This document shows positions 19,356 to 28,857 of a DNA stretch of 64,000 bases, piece by piece. Position 1 is the stretch's first letter. Every line of letters begins with the position of its first letter. The notes beneath the pieces were generated by a model, which saw only the letters and a list, made by a program, of their open reading frames with translations, made no database searches and had not been told where the DNA came from. Source of the stretch: Vreelandella halophila (lineage in GTDB: Bacteria > Pseudomonadota > Gammaproteobacteria > Pseudomonadales > Oleiphilaceae); the NCBI RefSeq assembly GCF_019903425.1, contig NZ_JACHUZ010000011.1, forward strand, positions 334,722 to 398,721. The letters run 5' to 3'. The translations under genes and the position numbers were made by a program.

Positions 19356-20771
19356 ATGATGCGAATGAAAGCACCACGCCTTAACGTTATCCTGATTGCC
19401 GCTGTTACCGGTGGGCTGGTGCTGGGCTCTGGCAGCCTGGCCGCGGAAGTGTCCCAGGCCGAGGCGCAGCGGCTGGGCGGTGAGGAGATTACCCGTTTCG
19501 GTGCACTGCGCGCCGGTAGCGATGATGGTGTGATCCCCGCCTATGACGGCGGACTGGACGGACCTCCCGACAACGTTGACTACGGTGAATCCGGTGACTT
19601 CCACCCGAATCCGTTCCCTGGTGACCAGATCCGTCACACCGTCACGGCAGAGAACATGGAGCAGTACGAGGAGTACCTGACCAAGGGTACCAAGGCCCTG
19701 CTCGAAACCTACCCCGACACCTACGAGATCAATGTCTACCCCTCACGCCGGACCATGGCCTGGCCGGAGTGGATTCTGGACAACATCGAGGACAACGCGA
19801 CAGACGCTGAGCTTGTGGGGGACGGCAACGGCATTGATGGCGCCTACGGTGGTATTCCGTTCCCGATTCTCCACGGCAGCAATGAGGAGCAGGCCCAGCA
19901 GGCCATGTGGAACCACCTCACCAGCTGGCGTGGCATCATGGTCGAGCGCCGTTCCGGTGAAGTGGCGGTTGAGACCGATGGCGATTACAGCATGACCATG
20001 TCCGAGCAGGAGCTGTTCTACAACTTCTACAACCCGGAAGGCGATGAGAGCACACTGGACAATACGCTGTTCTACTATCTGTCGCGGACCACATCCCCCG
20101 CCCGCCTGGCCGGAGGGGCTGTTCTTATCCATGAGACCCTGAACCAGGTCAAGGAACCGCGCCGGGCATGGGGCTACAATGCAGGGCAGCGGCGGGTTCG
20201 CCGGGCCCCGAACCTGGCCTATGACTCGCCCATCGCGGCGGCGGACAACCTCCGCACCGCGGACGAAACCGATCTGTTCAATGGGGCGCTTAACAAGTAC
20301 AACTGGGAATACCGGGGTGTCCAACAGTTTTACATTCCGTATAACAATTATGACATCGCGCAGCGTGGACTTGAGTACGATAGGATCCTTGATACCAAGC
20401 ACCTGAATCCGGACCTGCAGCGCTGGGAGCGCCACCGGGTTCATGTGGTTGAGGCCAACCTCAAGGAGCATGAGCGACACATCTTCTCGCGCCGGGTCTT
20501 CTACATCGATGCGGACAGCTGGAAAGTGGTGAGTGTCGACCAATATGACGATCGGGGCGAGCTCTGGCGTGTAAGCCAGGCCATGGAAAAGAGCTATTAT
20601 GAGGTACCGACGGTTTGGACGGCTCTGGATGTGTTCCATGATCTCCAGTCTAAGCGATACCACGTGCAGGGACTTGATACCGAAGAGGGGGAGACCCTGG
20701 TGTTCACGGATCGCGTCCCGAACACGCGCTATTTCTCACCCCAGGCGCTGCGGCGCAGGGGACGTCGCTGA
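19356..20771 (+). CDS. DUF1329 outer-membrane-associated protein
   Basis: This is a 471-residue exported protein with a signal peptide (VILIAAVTGGLVLGSGSLAAE), cleaved near Ala-Ala. It shows the DUF1329 pattern: SQAEAQRLGGEEITRFGALRA, AYDGGLDG, PEWILDN, and the C-terminal YDIAQRGLEYDRILDTKHLN, YIDADSWKVVSVDQYDDRGE. The fold is thought to be related to LolA/LolB lipid carriers, which suggests lipid or hydrophobic-compound handling in the periplasm. AACAGGA precedes ATG 19356; the frame is open further upstream without a ribosome site. It is the first gene of a trio with a Ycf48-like protein and an RND exporter. The usual DUF1302 partner is not in this window. Confidence 0.87.
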   Translation: MMRMKAPRLNVILIAAVTGGLVLGSGSLAAEVSQAEAQRLGGEEITRFGALRAGSDDGVIPAYDGGLDGPPDNVDYGESGDFHPNPFPGDQIRHTVTAENMEQYEEYLTKGTKALLETYPDTYEINVYPSRRTMAWPEWILDNIEDNATDAELVGDGNGIDGAYGGIPFPILHGSNEEQAQQAMWNHLTSWRGIMVERRSGEVAVETDGDYSMTMSEQELFYNFYNPEGDESTLDNTLFYYLSRTTSPARLAGGAVLIHETLNQVKEPRRAWGYNAGQRRVRRAPNLAYDSPIAAADNLRTADETDLFNGALNKYNWEYRGVQQFYIPYNNYDIAQRGLEYDRILDTKHLNPDLQRWERHRVHVVEANLKEHERHIFSRRVFYIDADSWKVVSVDQYDDRGELWRVSQAMEKSYYEVPTVWTALDVFHDLQSKRYHVQGLDTEEGETLVFTDRVPNTRYFSPQALRRRGRR

Positions 20772-20781
20772 CCCGGCATTT

Positions 20782-20807
20782 ACAGACCCGGCACAGTCCG
20801 GGTCTGT
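20782..20807 (+). other. Perfect hairpin between DUF1329 and Ycf48-like genes
   Basis: ACAGACCCGG and CCGGGTCTGT form a perfect 10-base-pair stem around a 6-base loop. No T run follows. It may slow transcription or protect the 3' end of the DUF1329 message, changing the ratio of the three gene products. The role is inferred. Confidence 0.5.
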
Positions 20808-20855
20808 TGGTGTCAGGGCTCCTGTTAAATCAGTTCAATCAGAAAGGCAGTCTGA

Positions 20856-22040
20856 ATGTTCTCTCGAACCAGGAAACATATTGTCGGCATAGGTGTAACA
20901 GTCGCCTTTGCCGTGGCCGGTGCGGGATCAGCGCACGCCGTGCGCGACGTCCTTGAGGTACCCGCTCTGGATACCGACCTCGCGGCCGAATCCCTGCTTC
21001 TGGATGTGGAGCACCTTGAGGGGCGGCTGGTGGCTGTGGGTGAACGTGGCCATATCGTCTACTCCGATGATGGCGGCGACAGCTGGACCCAGGCCGAGGT
21101 GCCTGTCTCCACGACGCTGACGGGCGTTGATTTTCCGGAAGGCAACGCCGATGAGGGCTGGGCCGTTGGCCACAGTGGCGTAATCCTGCATTCCAGTGAT
21201 GGTGGCGAGACCTGGGAGCACCAGCTCGACGGCCGCGAGGGCATCCCGAAGCTGGTGAGCCTGTATGAGAAGCGGATCGAAGCCAAGGAAGCGGAGATCG
21301 AAGAAGCTGAGGACGAGGATCGGATATCGGATCTGGAGTGGGAGCTCGATGATCTGGTCTACACCCGGGATATTCTCCAGGAGGATCTGGAGCGTTTCGG
21401 GCCCTGGCAGCCGATGCTCGACGTCTGGTTCCGGGATGCTGATTACGGGATTGCCGTCGGAGCCTACAACCTCATCTACCGCACGGAGGATGGCGGTGAG
21501 ACCTGGCAGGCCGTCTCGGACCGTATTGATAACCCGAACCGTTTCCATCTCAACGAGATCACACAGGTTGATGGAGGCGATCTCTACATTGCCGGCGAGT
21601 CGGGCTTTGTGTATCGCTCGACCGATGACGGGCGGAACTGGGAGACCATTGAGCCTGGCTATCCCGGGTCCTTTTTCGGAGTGGTCGGCACTGGTGACGG
21701 TGGTGTGCTCGCCTATGGCCTGAGAGGCAATGTCTATCGCTCAGAGAACGGGGACGAGTGGAACTCCGTGGACTCGGCCACGGACCGTACCCTCAATGCG
21801 GGTGATGTGAATGCTGATGGCGAGGTGGTCATCGTCGCCAATGATGGAGCCGTGATCTACAGCAGCGATGGCGGCCAGAGCTTTTCAGAGCATGTTCGCC
21901 CCGCCCGCCATTCCTACGTGGGCGTAACCCTGGTTCCGGATAATGGCCTGGTGCTGGTGGGTGAAAAGGGAGCGGTCCTTACGGACCGCCGTGGCAAGGG
22001 TCAGGAAGAGGACCCGCTGACGGCGCCTGAACCCAACTGA
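20856..22040 (+). CDS. Exported Ycf48-like beta-propeller (BNR-repeat) protein
   Basis: The protein is 394 residues with a signal peptide ending near AGSAHA. It contains at least six BNR/Asp-box style repeats, such as YSDDGGDSWT, HSSDGGETWE, RTEDGGETWQ, RSTDDGRNWE and YSSDGGQSFS. These form a beta-propeller of the Ycf48/HCF136 type. A charged helical insertion (about residues 130 to 170, ...KEAEIEEAEDEDRISDLEWE) interrupts the propeller. In proteobacteria this family occurs beside DUF1329 and MMPL/RND genes and may act as a periplasmic assembly or adaptor factor for the exporter. It starts at ATG 20856 and ends 39 bases before the RND gene. Confidence 0.85.
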   Translation: MFSRTRKHIVGIGVTVAFAVAGAGSAHAVRDVLEVPALDTDLAAESLLLDVEHLEGRLVAVGERGHIVYSDDGGDSWTQAEVPVSTTLTGVDFPEGNADEGWAVGHSGVILHSSDGGETWEHQLDGREGIPKLVSLYEKRIEAKEAEIEEAEDEDRISDLEWELDDLVYTRDILQEDLERFGPWQPMLDVWFRDADYGIAVGAYNLIYRTEDGGETWQAVSDRIDNPNRFHLNEITQVDGGDLYIAGESGFVYRSTDDGRNWETIEPGYPGSFFGVVGTGDGGVLAYGLRGNVYRSENGDEWNSVDSATDRTLNAGDVNADGEVVIVANDGAVIYSSDGGQSFSEHVRPARHSYVGVTLVPDNGLVLVGEKGAVLTDRRGKGQEEDPLTAPEPN

Positions 22041-22079
22041 ACCGCAGTCCCCCAGCAAACGGTTTTGAGGATTTACTGA

Positions 22080-24464
22080 ATGTCTAACTGGAATTCCGAA
22101 GGCGAGCGCCGCGCTCCCTCCGCGGGCGCGGAGCCCATGATCGAGCGGCTGATCTTCAATAACAGGCCGATCATCCTGATTGTCTTTCTCGCGCTGACGC
22201 TGTTCCTTGGCTACAACGCGGTGAAGATTCAGCCCGATGCCAGCTTCGAGCGGCTCATTCCGCTGGAACACCCTTACATCGTCAATATGATGGAACACCG
22301 CGAGGATCTGTCGAATCTCGGCAACTTCGTGCGGATCGCCGTTGAGAATGAAGACGGCACCATCTTTGAGAAGGAGTACATGGAGACGCTGGAGAAGATC
22401 ACGGACGAGGTCTTCTATCTCAATGGCGTCAATCGTTCCGGCCTCAAATCACTCTGGACGCCGAATGTCCGGTGGCAGGAGGTGACAGAGGAGGGGTTCC
22501 AGGGCGGGACCGTAATCCCCGACGATTACGACGGCTCCCAGGAGTCGCTGAACCAGCTGCGCGACAATGTGTTGCGCTCCAGTGCCATCGGGTCGCTGGT
22601 AGCGGACGATTTTGAATCCTCGATCATCTATGCCCCGCTGCTTGAGCAGAATCCGGAAACCGGTGAAGCCATTGATTACCGGGCATTCTCCCGTCAGCTG
22701 GAGGAAAAGATCCGCCAGCAGTTCGAGGAAGAGAATCCCAGTGTGGATATCCACATTGTCGGCTTTGCCAAACTGGTCGGCGACCTGATCGAGGGCATCG
22801 AGTCCGTTGCCCTGTTCGCGCTGATCACCATTGTGTTGACCACGGTGTTCCTGTTCTGGTATTCGCGCTGCATCGCCGGGACGGCAGTGCCGGTGCTCGT
22901 CTCGATCGTTGCGGTTTTCTGGCAGATGGGCATCCTGCGCCTGCTCGGCTATGGCCTGGATCCCTACTCGGTTCTGGTGCCATTCCTGGTGTTTGCGATC
23001 GGGATCAGTCACGGGGTGCAGGTGGTCAATGCCATGGCGCTGGAGGCGGCCAAGGGCTTTGACCCGCTGACCAGCGCCCGCCTGGCGTTCCGGTCCCTCT
23101 ACATTCCCGGTATTGTGGCTCTGGTGAGTGACGCCTTCGGCTTCCTGACGCTGCTGTTCATCGAGATCGACGTAATCCGGGATCTGGCCGTGGCAGCCGG
23201 CATCGGGGTGGCGGTGATCATCATCACCAACCTGGTCCTGCATCCGGTGATCATGTCCTACATCGGGATCACCAAAGGGGGCGTCAAGCATGTTCAGAAC
23301 CACGAGGGTGGGGCGGACCGCAAGTGGCGCGTCATGTCCTATTTCGCCCATCCGGGCGTGGCGCCTATTTCACTGCTGATCGCGGTGGTCGGCTTCGGCG
23401 TTGCCATGTACTACAAGCAGGATCTCAAGGTCGGTGACCTGGATCAGGGGGCACCCGAGCTGCGGCCTGACAGCCAGTACAATCAGGACAACCGCTTCAT
23501 CGTGGACAATTACAGTCAATCCGCGGACGTACTGGTTGTCATGGTCGAGACCCCACCCGAGACCTGTACCCAGTATCCGGTGCTGCGTTCCCTGGACCGG
23601 CTCCAGTGGCGGCTGGCGAACACCGAGGGGGTCGACTCGACCGGCTCGCTGGCGGATGTTTCCAAGATCGTCACCCGGGCGCTCAACGAGGGCAACTGGA
23701 ACTGGTACGAGATCTCCCGGAACCAGACCATCATCAACGCCTCCATCCGGCAGGCCCCGAGTGGCATGATCAACACCGACTGCAGCCTGACGCCTCTGGT
23801 GGCCTATCTCGACGATCACAAGGCGGAGACCCTGCGCCGCGTGACCAACGAGGTGGAAGACTTCGCGGATGAATACAATAACGAAAATCATCGCTTTCTC
23901 CTGGGGGCGGGCAACGCCGGTGTTGAGGCCGCCACCAACGAGGTGATCGCCAGTGCCAAGAACAAGATGCTGCTGGCCGTCTATGGCGTGGTCTCGCTGC
24001 TATGTCTGATCAGCTTCCGCTCTGTGCGGGCGGTACTCTGTGTCATCCTTCCGCTGGGCCTGACCTCGATCATCGCCGAGGCGCTCATGGCCCAGGCCGG
24101 CATCGGCATCAAGGTCGCCACGCTGCCGGTGATCGCGCTGGGCGTGGGCATTGGCGTGGACTATGGCATCTACATGTTCAGCAAACTGGAGCGCTTCCTT
24201 AAGGAAGGCTATCCGCTGCAGGAGGCCTACTTCGAGACGCTGCGCAGCACCGGCAAGGCCGTGGCATTCACTGGCATCACACTGGCGCTGGGCGTGTTCA
24301 CCTGGATGCTGTCGCCGATCAAGTTTCAGGCGGACATGGGCCTGCTGCTGACCTTCATGTTCCTGTGGAACATGGTCGGTGCCATCTGGCTGATGCCGGC
24401 GCTGGCGCGGTTCCTGCTCAAGCCTGAAAAGATTGCTGCCAAGGCCGGCAATCGCCCGCAATAG
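22080..24464 (+). CDS. RND-superfamily (MMPL/HpnN-like) exporter
   Basis: This 794-residue inner-membrane protein has two related halves, each with one leading helix, a large periplasmic loop and five further helices. The first helix is around residue 25 (NRPIILIVFLALTLFLG). The first block includes ALFALITIVLTTVFLFWYSR and FLVFAIGISHGVQVVNAMAL; the second includes VVSLLCLISF and LPVIALGVGIGVDYGIYMFS. The SHGVQ and DYGIY segments are the family's helix-4 proton-relay region. Such exporters move lipids or hydrophobic compounds. The cargo is unknown; the DUF1329 and Ycf48-like neighbours make a lipidic cargo plausible. Confidence 0.9.
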   Translation: MSNWNSEGERRAPSAGAEPMIERLIFNNRPIILIVFLALTLFLGYNAVKIQPDASFERLIPLEHPYIVNMMEHREDLSNLGNFVRIAVENEDGTIFEKEYMETLEKITDEVFYLNGVNRSGLKSLWTPNVRWQEVTEEGFQGGTVIPDDYDGSQESLNQLRDNVLRSSAIGSLVADDFESSIIYAPLLEQNPETGEAIDYRAFSRQLEEKIRQQFEEENPSVDIHIVGFAKLVGDLIEGIESVALFALITIVLTTVFLFWYSRCIAGTAVPVLVSIVAVFWQMGILRLLGYGLDPYSVLVPFLVFAIGISHGVQVVNAMALEAAKGFDPLTSARLAFRSLYIPGIVALVSDAFGFLTLLFIEIDVIRDLAVAAGIGVAVIIITNLVLHPVIMSYIGITKGGVKHVQNHEGGADRKWRVMSYFAHPGVAPISLLIAVVGFGVAMYYKQDLKVGDLDQGAPELRPDSQYNQDNRFIVDNYSQSADVLVVMVETPPETCTQYPVLRSLDRLQWRLANTEGVDSTGSLADVSKIVTRALNEGNWNWYEISRNQTIINASIRQAPSGMINTDCSLTPLVAYLDDHKAETLRRVTNEVEDFADEYNNENHRFLLGAGNAGVEAATNEVIASAKNKMLLAVYGVVSLLCLISFRSVRAVLCVILPLGLTSIIAEALMAQAGIGIKVATLPVIALGVGIGVDYGIYMFSKLERFLKEGYPLQEAYFETLRSTGKAVAFTGITLALGVFTWMLSPIKFQADMGLLLTFMFLWNMVGAIWLMPALARFLLKPEKIAAKAGNRPQ

Positions 24465-24484
24465 AACGGCTCTGCGCAGGGAAC

Positions 24485-24536
24485 AGCCGCACGTGCCGCC
24501 GGATTCGTGGTGAATCCGGATGGTCGTGCGGCTTTT
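24485..24536 (+). terminator. Rho-independent terminator after the RND gene
   Basis: The outer stem AGCCGCACG/CGTGCGGCT encloses an inner stem CCGGATTC/GAATCCGG with a GTGGT loop, and TTTT follows. This ends the DUF1329-Ycf48-RND transcript before the translation operon. A TAGAAT element at 24545-24550 may be the -10 of a thrS promoter, but I see no good -35. Confidence 0.8.
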
Positions 24537-24610
24537 CCGTTGTTAGAATCCCGTCTTCCCCGACATTCACGTGATCTTTCGTGGGGATCACCACTGACAG
24601 GAGCCTGTTT

Positions 24611-26542
24611 ATGCCCGTGATTACCCTGCCCGATGGCAGTCAGCGCACTTTCGAGCATCCCGTCACCGTAGAGGAAGTAGCCCGCAGCATCGGCACCGGC
24701 CTGGCCAAGGCCGCCGTAGTCGGCAAGGTTGACGGTCGACTGGTGGATACCGGCTATACCATCGAGGATGACGCGGAAGTGGCGATTGTGACCGACCGGG
24801 ACCAAGAGGGCATTGAGGTGATCCGCCACTCCACGGCTCACCTGATGGCGCAGGCGGTCAAGGAACTCTTCCCGGACGCCCAGGTAACCATCGGCCCCGT
24901 GGTGGAAAACGGCTTCTACTACGACTTCAAGTACGACCGCCCCTTCACGCCGGACGATCTCGAGCAGATCGAAAAGCGCATGGAAGAGCTGGCGAAGGAG
25001 AACTATCCCATTGAGCGCTCGGTCATGGACCGGGAAAGCGCGAAGCAGCTCTTTGACCGTATGGGTGAGGAGTACAAGGTCCGGATCATCGACGATATTC
25101 CGGGCGAGGAGCAGCTCTCCTTCTACAAGCAGGGCGAATTCATCGACCTCTGCCGCGGCCCACACGTGCCCAGCACGGGCCGTCTCGGAGCGTTCAAGCT
25201 GACCCGGGTTGCAGGCGCCTACTGGCGGGGTGATACCGACAACGAACAGCTGCAGCGGATCTACGGCACCGCTTGGCCGGATAAGAAGCAGCTCAAGGCC
25301 TACCTGAAACGGGTGGAGGAAGCCGAGAAGCGTGACCACCGGAAGGTCGGCAAGAAGCTGTCACTCTTTCACATGCAGGAAGAGGCGCCCGGCATGGTCT
25401 TCTGGCACCCCAAGGGGTGGACGGTCTACCAGCAGATTGAGCAGTACCTGCGTGTCAAGCTGCGCAAGCACGGTTACGATGAGATCCGCACACCGCAGGT
25501 GGTCTCGCGGACGCTCTGGGAACGGTCCGGTCACTGGGAGAAATTCCAGGATGACATGTTCACTACTGAGTCCGAGAAGTACGACTACGCGATCAAGCCC
25601 ATGAACTGCCCCTGCCATGTGCAGGTGTTCAATCAGGGCCTGAAGAGCTACAAGGACCTGCCGCTGCGGCTGTCCGAGTTCGGGTCCTGTCACCGCAATG
25701 AGGCATCCGGCGCGCTCCATGGCCTGATGCGGGTGCGTGGTTTCACCCAGGATGACGCCCACATCTTCTGCGAAGAATCCCAGATCCAGAGTGAGGTGGC
25801 GGCGTTCATGGACCTGCTGCACGAGGTCTATAAGGACTTCGGTTTTCAGGAGATCCAATACAAGCTCTCCACACGCCCGGAAAAGCGGGTCGGCTCGGAC
25901 GAAATCTGGGACAAGTCCGAGAAGGCGCTGGAGGAAGCGCTCAACAACGAGGGCGTGGAGTGGGAGCTGCTCCCCGGCGAGGGCGCCTTCTACGGGCCCA
26001 AGATCGAGTTCTCACTGAAGGACTGCCTGGAGCGGGTCTGGCAATGCGGCACCATCCAGGTGGACTTCGCGATGCCGGGTCGCTTGGGCGCTGAGTACGT
26101 GCCCAGGGACCAGGAGCAGGGGCGCCAGACGCCGGTGATGCTGCATCGGGCCATCCTGGGCTCGTTCGAGCGCTTCATCGGGATCCTGATCGAGGAATAC
26201 GAGGGGGCCTTCCCACTCTGGCTGGCCCCGCTGCAGGTGGCGGTGCTCAATATCACGGACAATCAGGCCGATTATGCCCGGAATGTGGCACAAACACTTG
26301 AGGAGTCGGGCTTTCGTGCCCATGCTGACTTGAGAAACGAGAAGATCGGCTTTAAAATTCGCGAGCACACGATTGACAAGGTACCCTACCTGGTCGTGGT
26401 TGGCGATCAGGAAGTCGAGAAAGGCGAGGTGGCTGTCCGGACCCGCACTGGCGAGGATCTGGGTACCATGACTCTGGAGGAGCTCCAGGGCCGTCTGGAG
26501 ACGGAATCCAAACGCAAGGGCAGAGTCGAAACGGAGACCTAA
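24611..26542 (+). CDS. thrS: Threonyl-tRNA synthetase
   Basis: This 643-residue class II synthetase charges tRNA-Thr. An N-terminal TGS domain ([20 protein letters not shown]) is followed by the editing domain ([16 protein letters not shown], with the HxxxH motif), the catalytic core with [10 protein letters not shown] (zinc Cys), [20 protein letters not shown] and [10 protein letters not shown], and the anticodon-binding domain ([20 protein letters not shown]). AGGAG lies 9 bases before ATG 24611, which beats the alternative GTG at 24581. The stop is followed after 2 bases by the AUC start of infC. Confidence 0.97.
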   Translation: MPVITLPDGSQRTFEHPVTVEEVARSIGTGLAKAAVVGKVDGRLVDTGYTIEDDAEVAIVTDRDQEGIEVIRHSTAHLMAQAVKELFPDAQVTIGPVVENGFYYDFKYDRPFTPDDLEQIEKRMEELAKENYPIERSVMDRESAKQLFDRMGEEYKVRIIDDIPGEEQLSFYKQGEFIDLCRGPHVPSTGRLGAFKLTRVAGAYWRGDTDNEQLQRIYGTAWPDKKQLKAYLKRVEEAEKRDHRKVGKKLSLFHMQEEAPGMVFWHPKGWTVYQQIEQYLRVKLRKHGYDEIRTPQVVSRTLWERSGHWEKFQDDMFTTESEKYDYAIKPMNCPCHVQVFNQGLKSYKDLPLRLSEFGSCHRNEASGALHGLMRVRGFTQDDAHIFCEESQIQSEVAAFMDLLHEVYKDFGFQEIQYKLSTRPEKRVGSDEIWDKSEKALEEALNNEGVEWELLPGEGAFYGPKIEFSLKDCLERVWQCGTIQVDFAMPGRLGAEYVPRDQEQGRQTPVMLHRAILGSFERFIGILIEEYEGAFPLWLAPLQVAVLNITDNQADYARNVAQTLEESGFRAHADLRNEKIGFKIREHTIDKVPYLVVVGDQEVEKGEVAVRTRTGEDLGTMTLEELQGRLETESKRKGRVETET

Positions 26543-26544
26543 CT

Positions 26545-27087
26545 ATCAAAAAGTCGAACCCGCGTGGTGGCCGCAACCAGCGTCCACCGATCAACGAGAA
26601 CATCGATGCATCCGAAGTTCGCCTGATCGATTCAGAAGGCAATCAAGTGGGTATCGTGCCTCTTGAAGAGGCGCTCGAAAAAGCTGCGGAGGTAGAGCTG
26701 GATCTGGTCCAGATGGCTTCCGACGCGGACCCCGTGGTCTGCAGGATCATGGATTATGGCAAGAAGCTGTTCGAGGAGAAGAAAGCCCGGGCAGCGGCCA
26801 AGAAGAAGCAGAAACAGATCCAGATCAAGGAAGTCAAATTCCGGCCTGGAACTGAAGAAGGGGATTATCAGGTCAAACTGCGCAACCTGATACGTTTCCT
26901 TGAGCAAGGGGATAAAGGCAAGGTCACCATCCGCTTCCGCGGACGTGAGATGGCGCACCAGGAAATCGGCATGCAGCTGATGCAGCGTGTTGAATCCGAC
27001 ATCGAGGAGCTGGCTCAGGTTGAGCAGCGGCCCAAGATGGAAGGTCGTCAGATGACCATGGTGGTTGCCCCCCGGAAGAAGAAATGA
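26545..27087 (+). CDS. infC: Translation initiation factor IF-3, AUC start codon
   Basis: This 180-residue factor binds the 30S subunit, blocks premature 50S joining and proofreads the start codon. There is no in-frame ATG, GTG or TTG at the expected N-terminus. An ATC at 26545, 8 bases after GGAG, opens [20 protein letters not shown], the normal IF-3 N-terminus. E. coli infC uses AUU, and IF-3 represses its own message by rejecting such codons, so the same feedback is expected here. The first GTG (26647) would remove 34 residues. The C-terminal domain ([34 protein letters not shown]) is fully conserved. Confidence 0.95.
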   Translation: MKKSNPRGGRNQRPPINENIDASEVRLIDSEGNQVGIVPLEEALEKAAEVELDLVQMASDADPVVCRIMDYGKKLFEEKKARAAAKKKQKQIQIKEVKFRPGTEEGDYQVKLRNLIRFLEQGDKGKVTIRFRGREMAHQEIGMQLMQRVESDIEELAQVEQRPKMEGRQMTMVVAPRKKK

Positions 27088-27145
27088 CGGCCTCTCTGCG
27101 AGCCGTCATCCATCATTATCTGATACCGAATGCGGAGTAGTTGAA

Positions 27146-27337
27146 ATGCCCAAGATGAAAACCAACAGCGGGGCGGCCAAGCGCTTCAAGAAGACGGCCA
27201 ACGGCTTCAAGCGCAAGCAGTCGCATACCAGTCATATCCTGACCAAGAAGAGTCCCAAGCGGAAGCGTCAGCTTCGTGGCACGACTCAGGTGCACAAGAG
27301 CGACGAGGTTCATATCCGTCGCATGCTCCGTAAGTAA
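27146..27337 (+). CDS. rpmI: 50S ribosomal protein L35
   Basis: This 63-residue basic protein of the large subunit reads [20 protein letters not shown], then [23 protein letters not shown], the standard bL35 sequence. ATG 27146 is the family start; the open frame begins earlier, within the end of infC. In E. coli L20 represses this gene pair through a leader structure. I cannot identify that structure here. Confidence 0.97.
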   Translation: MPKMKTNSGAAKRFKKTANGFKRKQSHTSHILTKKSPKRKRQLRGTTQVHKSDEVHIRRMLRK

Positions 27338-27371
27338 ACCGTTCAAGGTCAGTAGATAGAAGGATTGGATT

Positions 27372-27731
27372 ATGCCTCGCGTTAAACGTGGTGTGGTGGC
27401 GCGTCGTCGTCACAAGAAGGTCATGAAGCAGGCGAAGGGCTACTACGGTGCCCGGAGCCGTGTGTATCGTGTTGCGAAACAGGCGGTCATCAAGGCGAAG
27501 CAGTATGCCTATCGCGACCGCAAGCAGCGCAAGCGTCAGTTCCGTGCGCTGTGGATCGCTCGTATCAATGCCGGCGCGCGCGCCAACGGGCTGTCCTACA
27601 GCCGCCTGATCGCGGGCCTCAAGAAGGCCAACGTCGAGATTGATCGCAAGGTCCTGGCAGATCTGGCGATGAATGAGAAGCAGGCGTTTTCGGCAGTGGT
27701 GGAAAAGGCAAAGACCGCTCTCGCGGCCTGA
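27372..27731 (+). CDS. rplT: 50S ribosomal protein L20
   Basis: This 119-residue early-assembly protein binds 23S rRNA and, in E. coli, represses rpmI-rplT translation. [20 protein letters not shown] and the [18 protein letters not shown] segment are diagnostic. AGAAGGA precedes the ATG. A competing-arm structure and terminator begin immediately after its stop codon. Confidence 0.97.
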   Translation: MPRVKRGVVARRRHKKVMKQAKGYYGARSRVYRVAKQAVIKAKQYAYRDRKQRKRQFRALWIARINAGARANGLSYSRLIAGLKKANVEIDRKVLADLAMNEKQAFSAVVEKAKTALAA

Positions 27732-28826
<1,095 letters not shown>

Positions 28827-28857
28827 AGCCCGATTGGAATAAACAGGATTCAGACCG

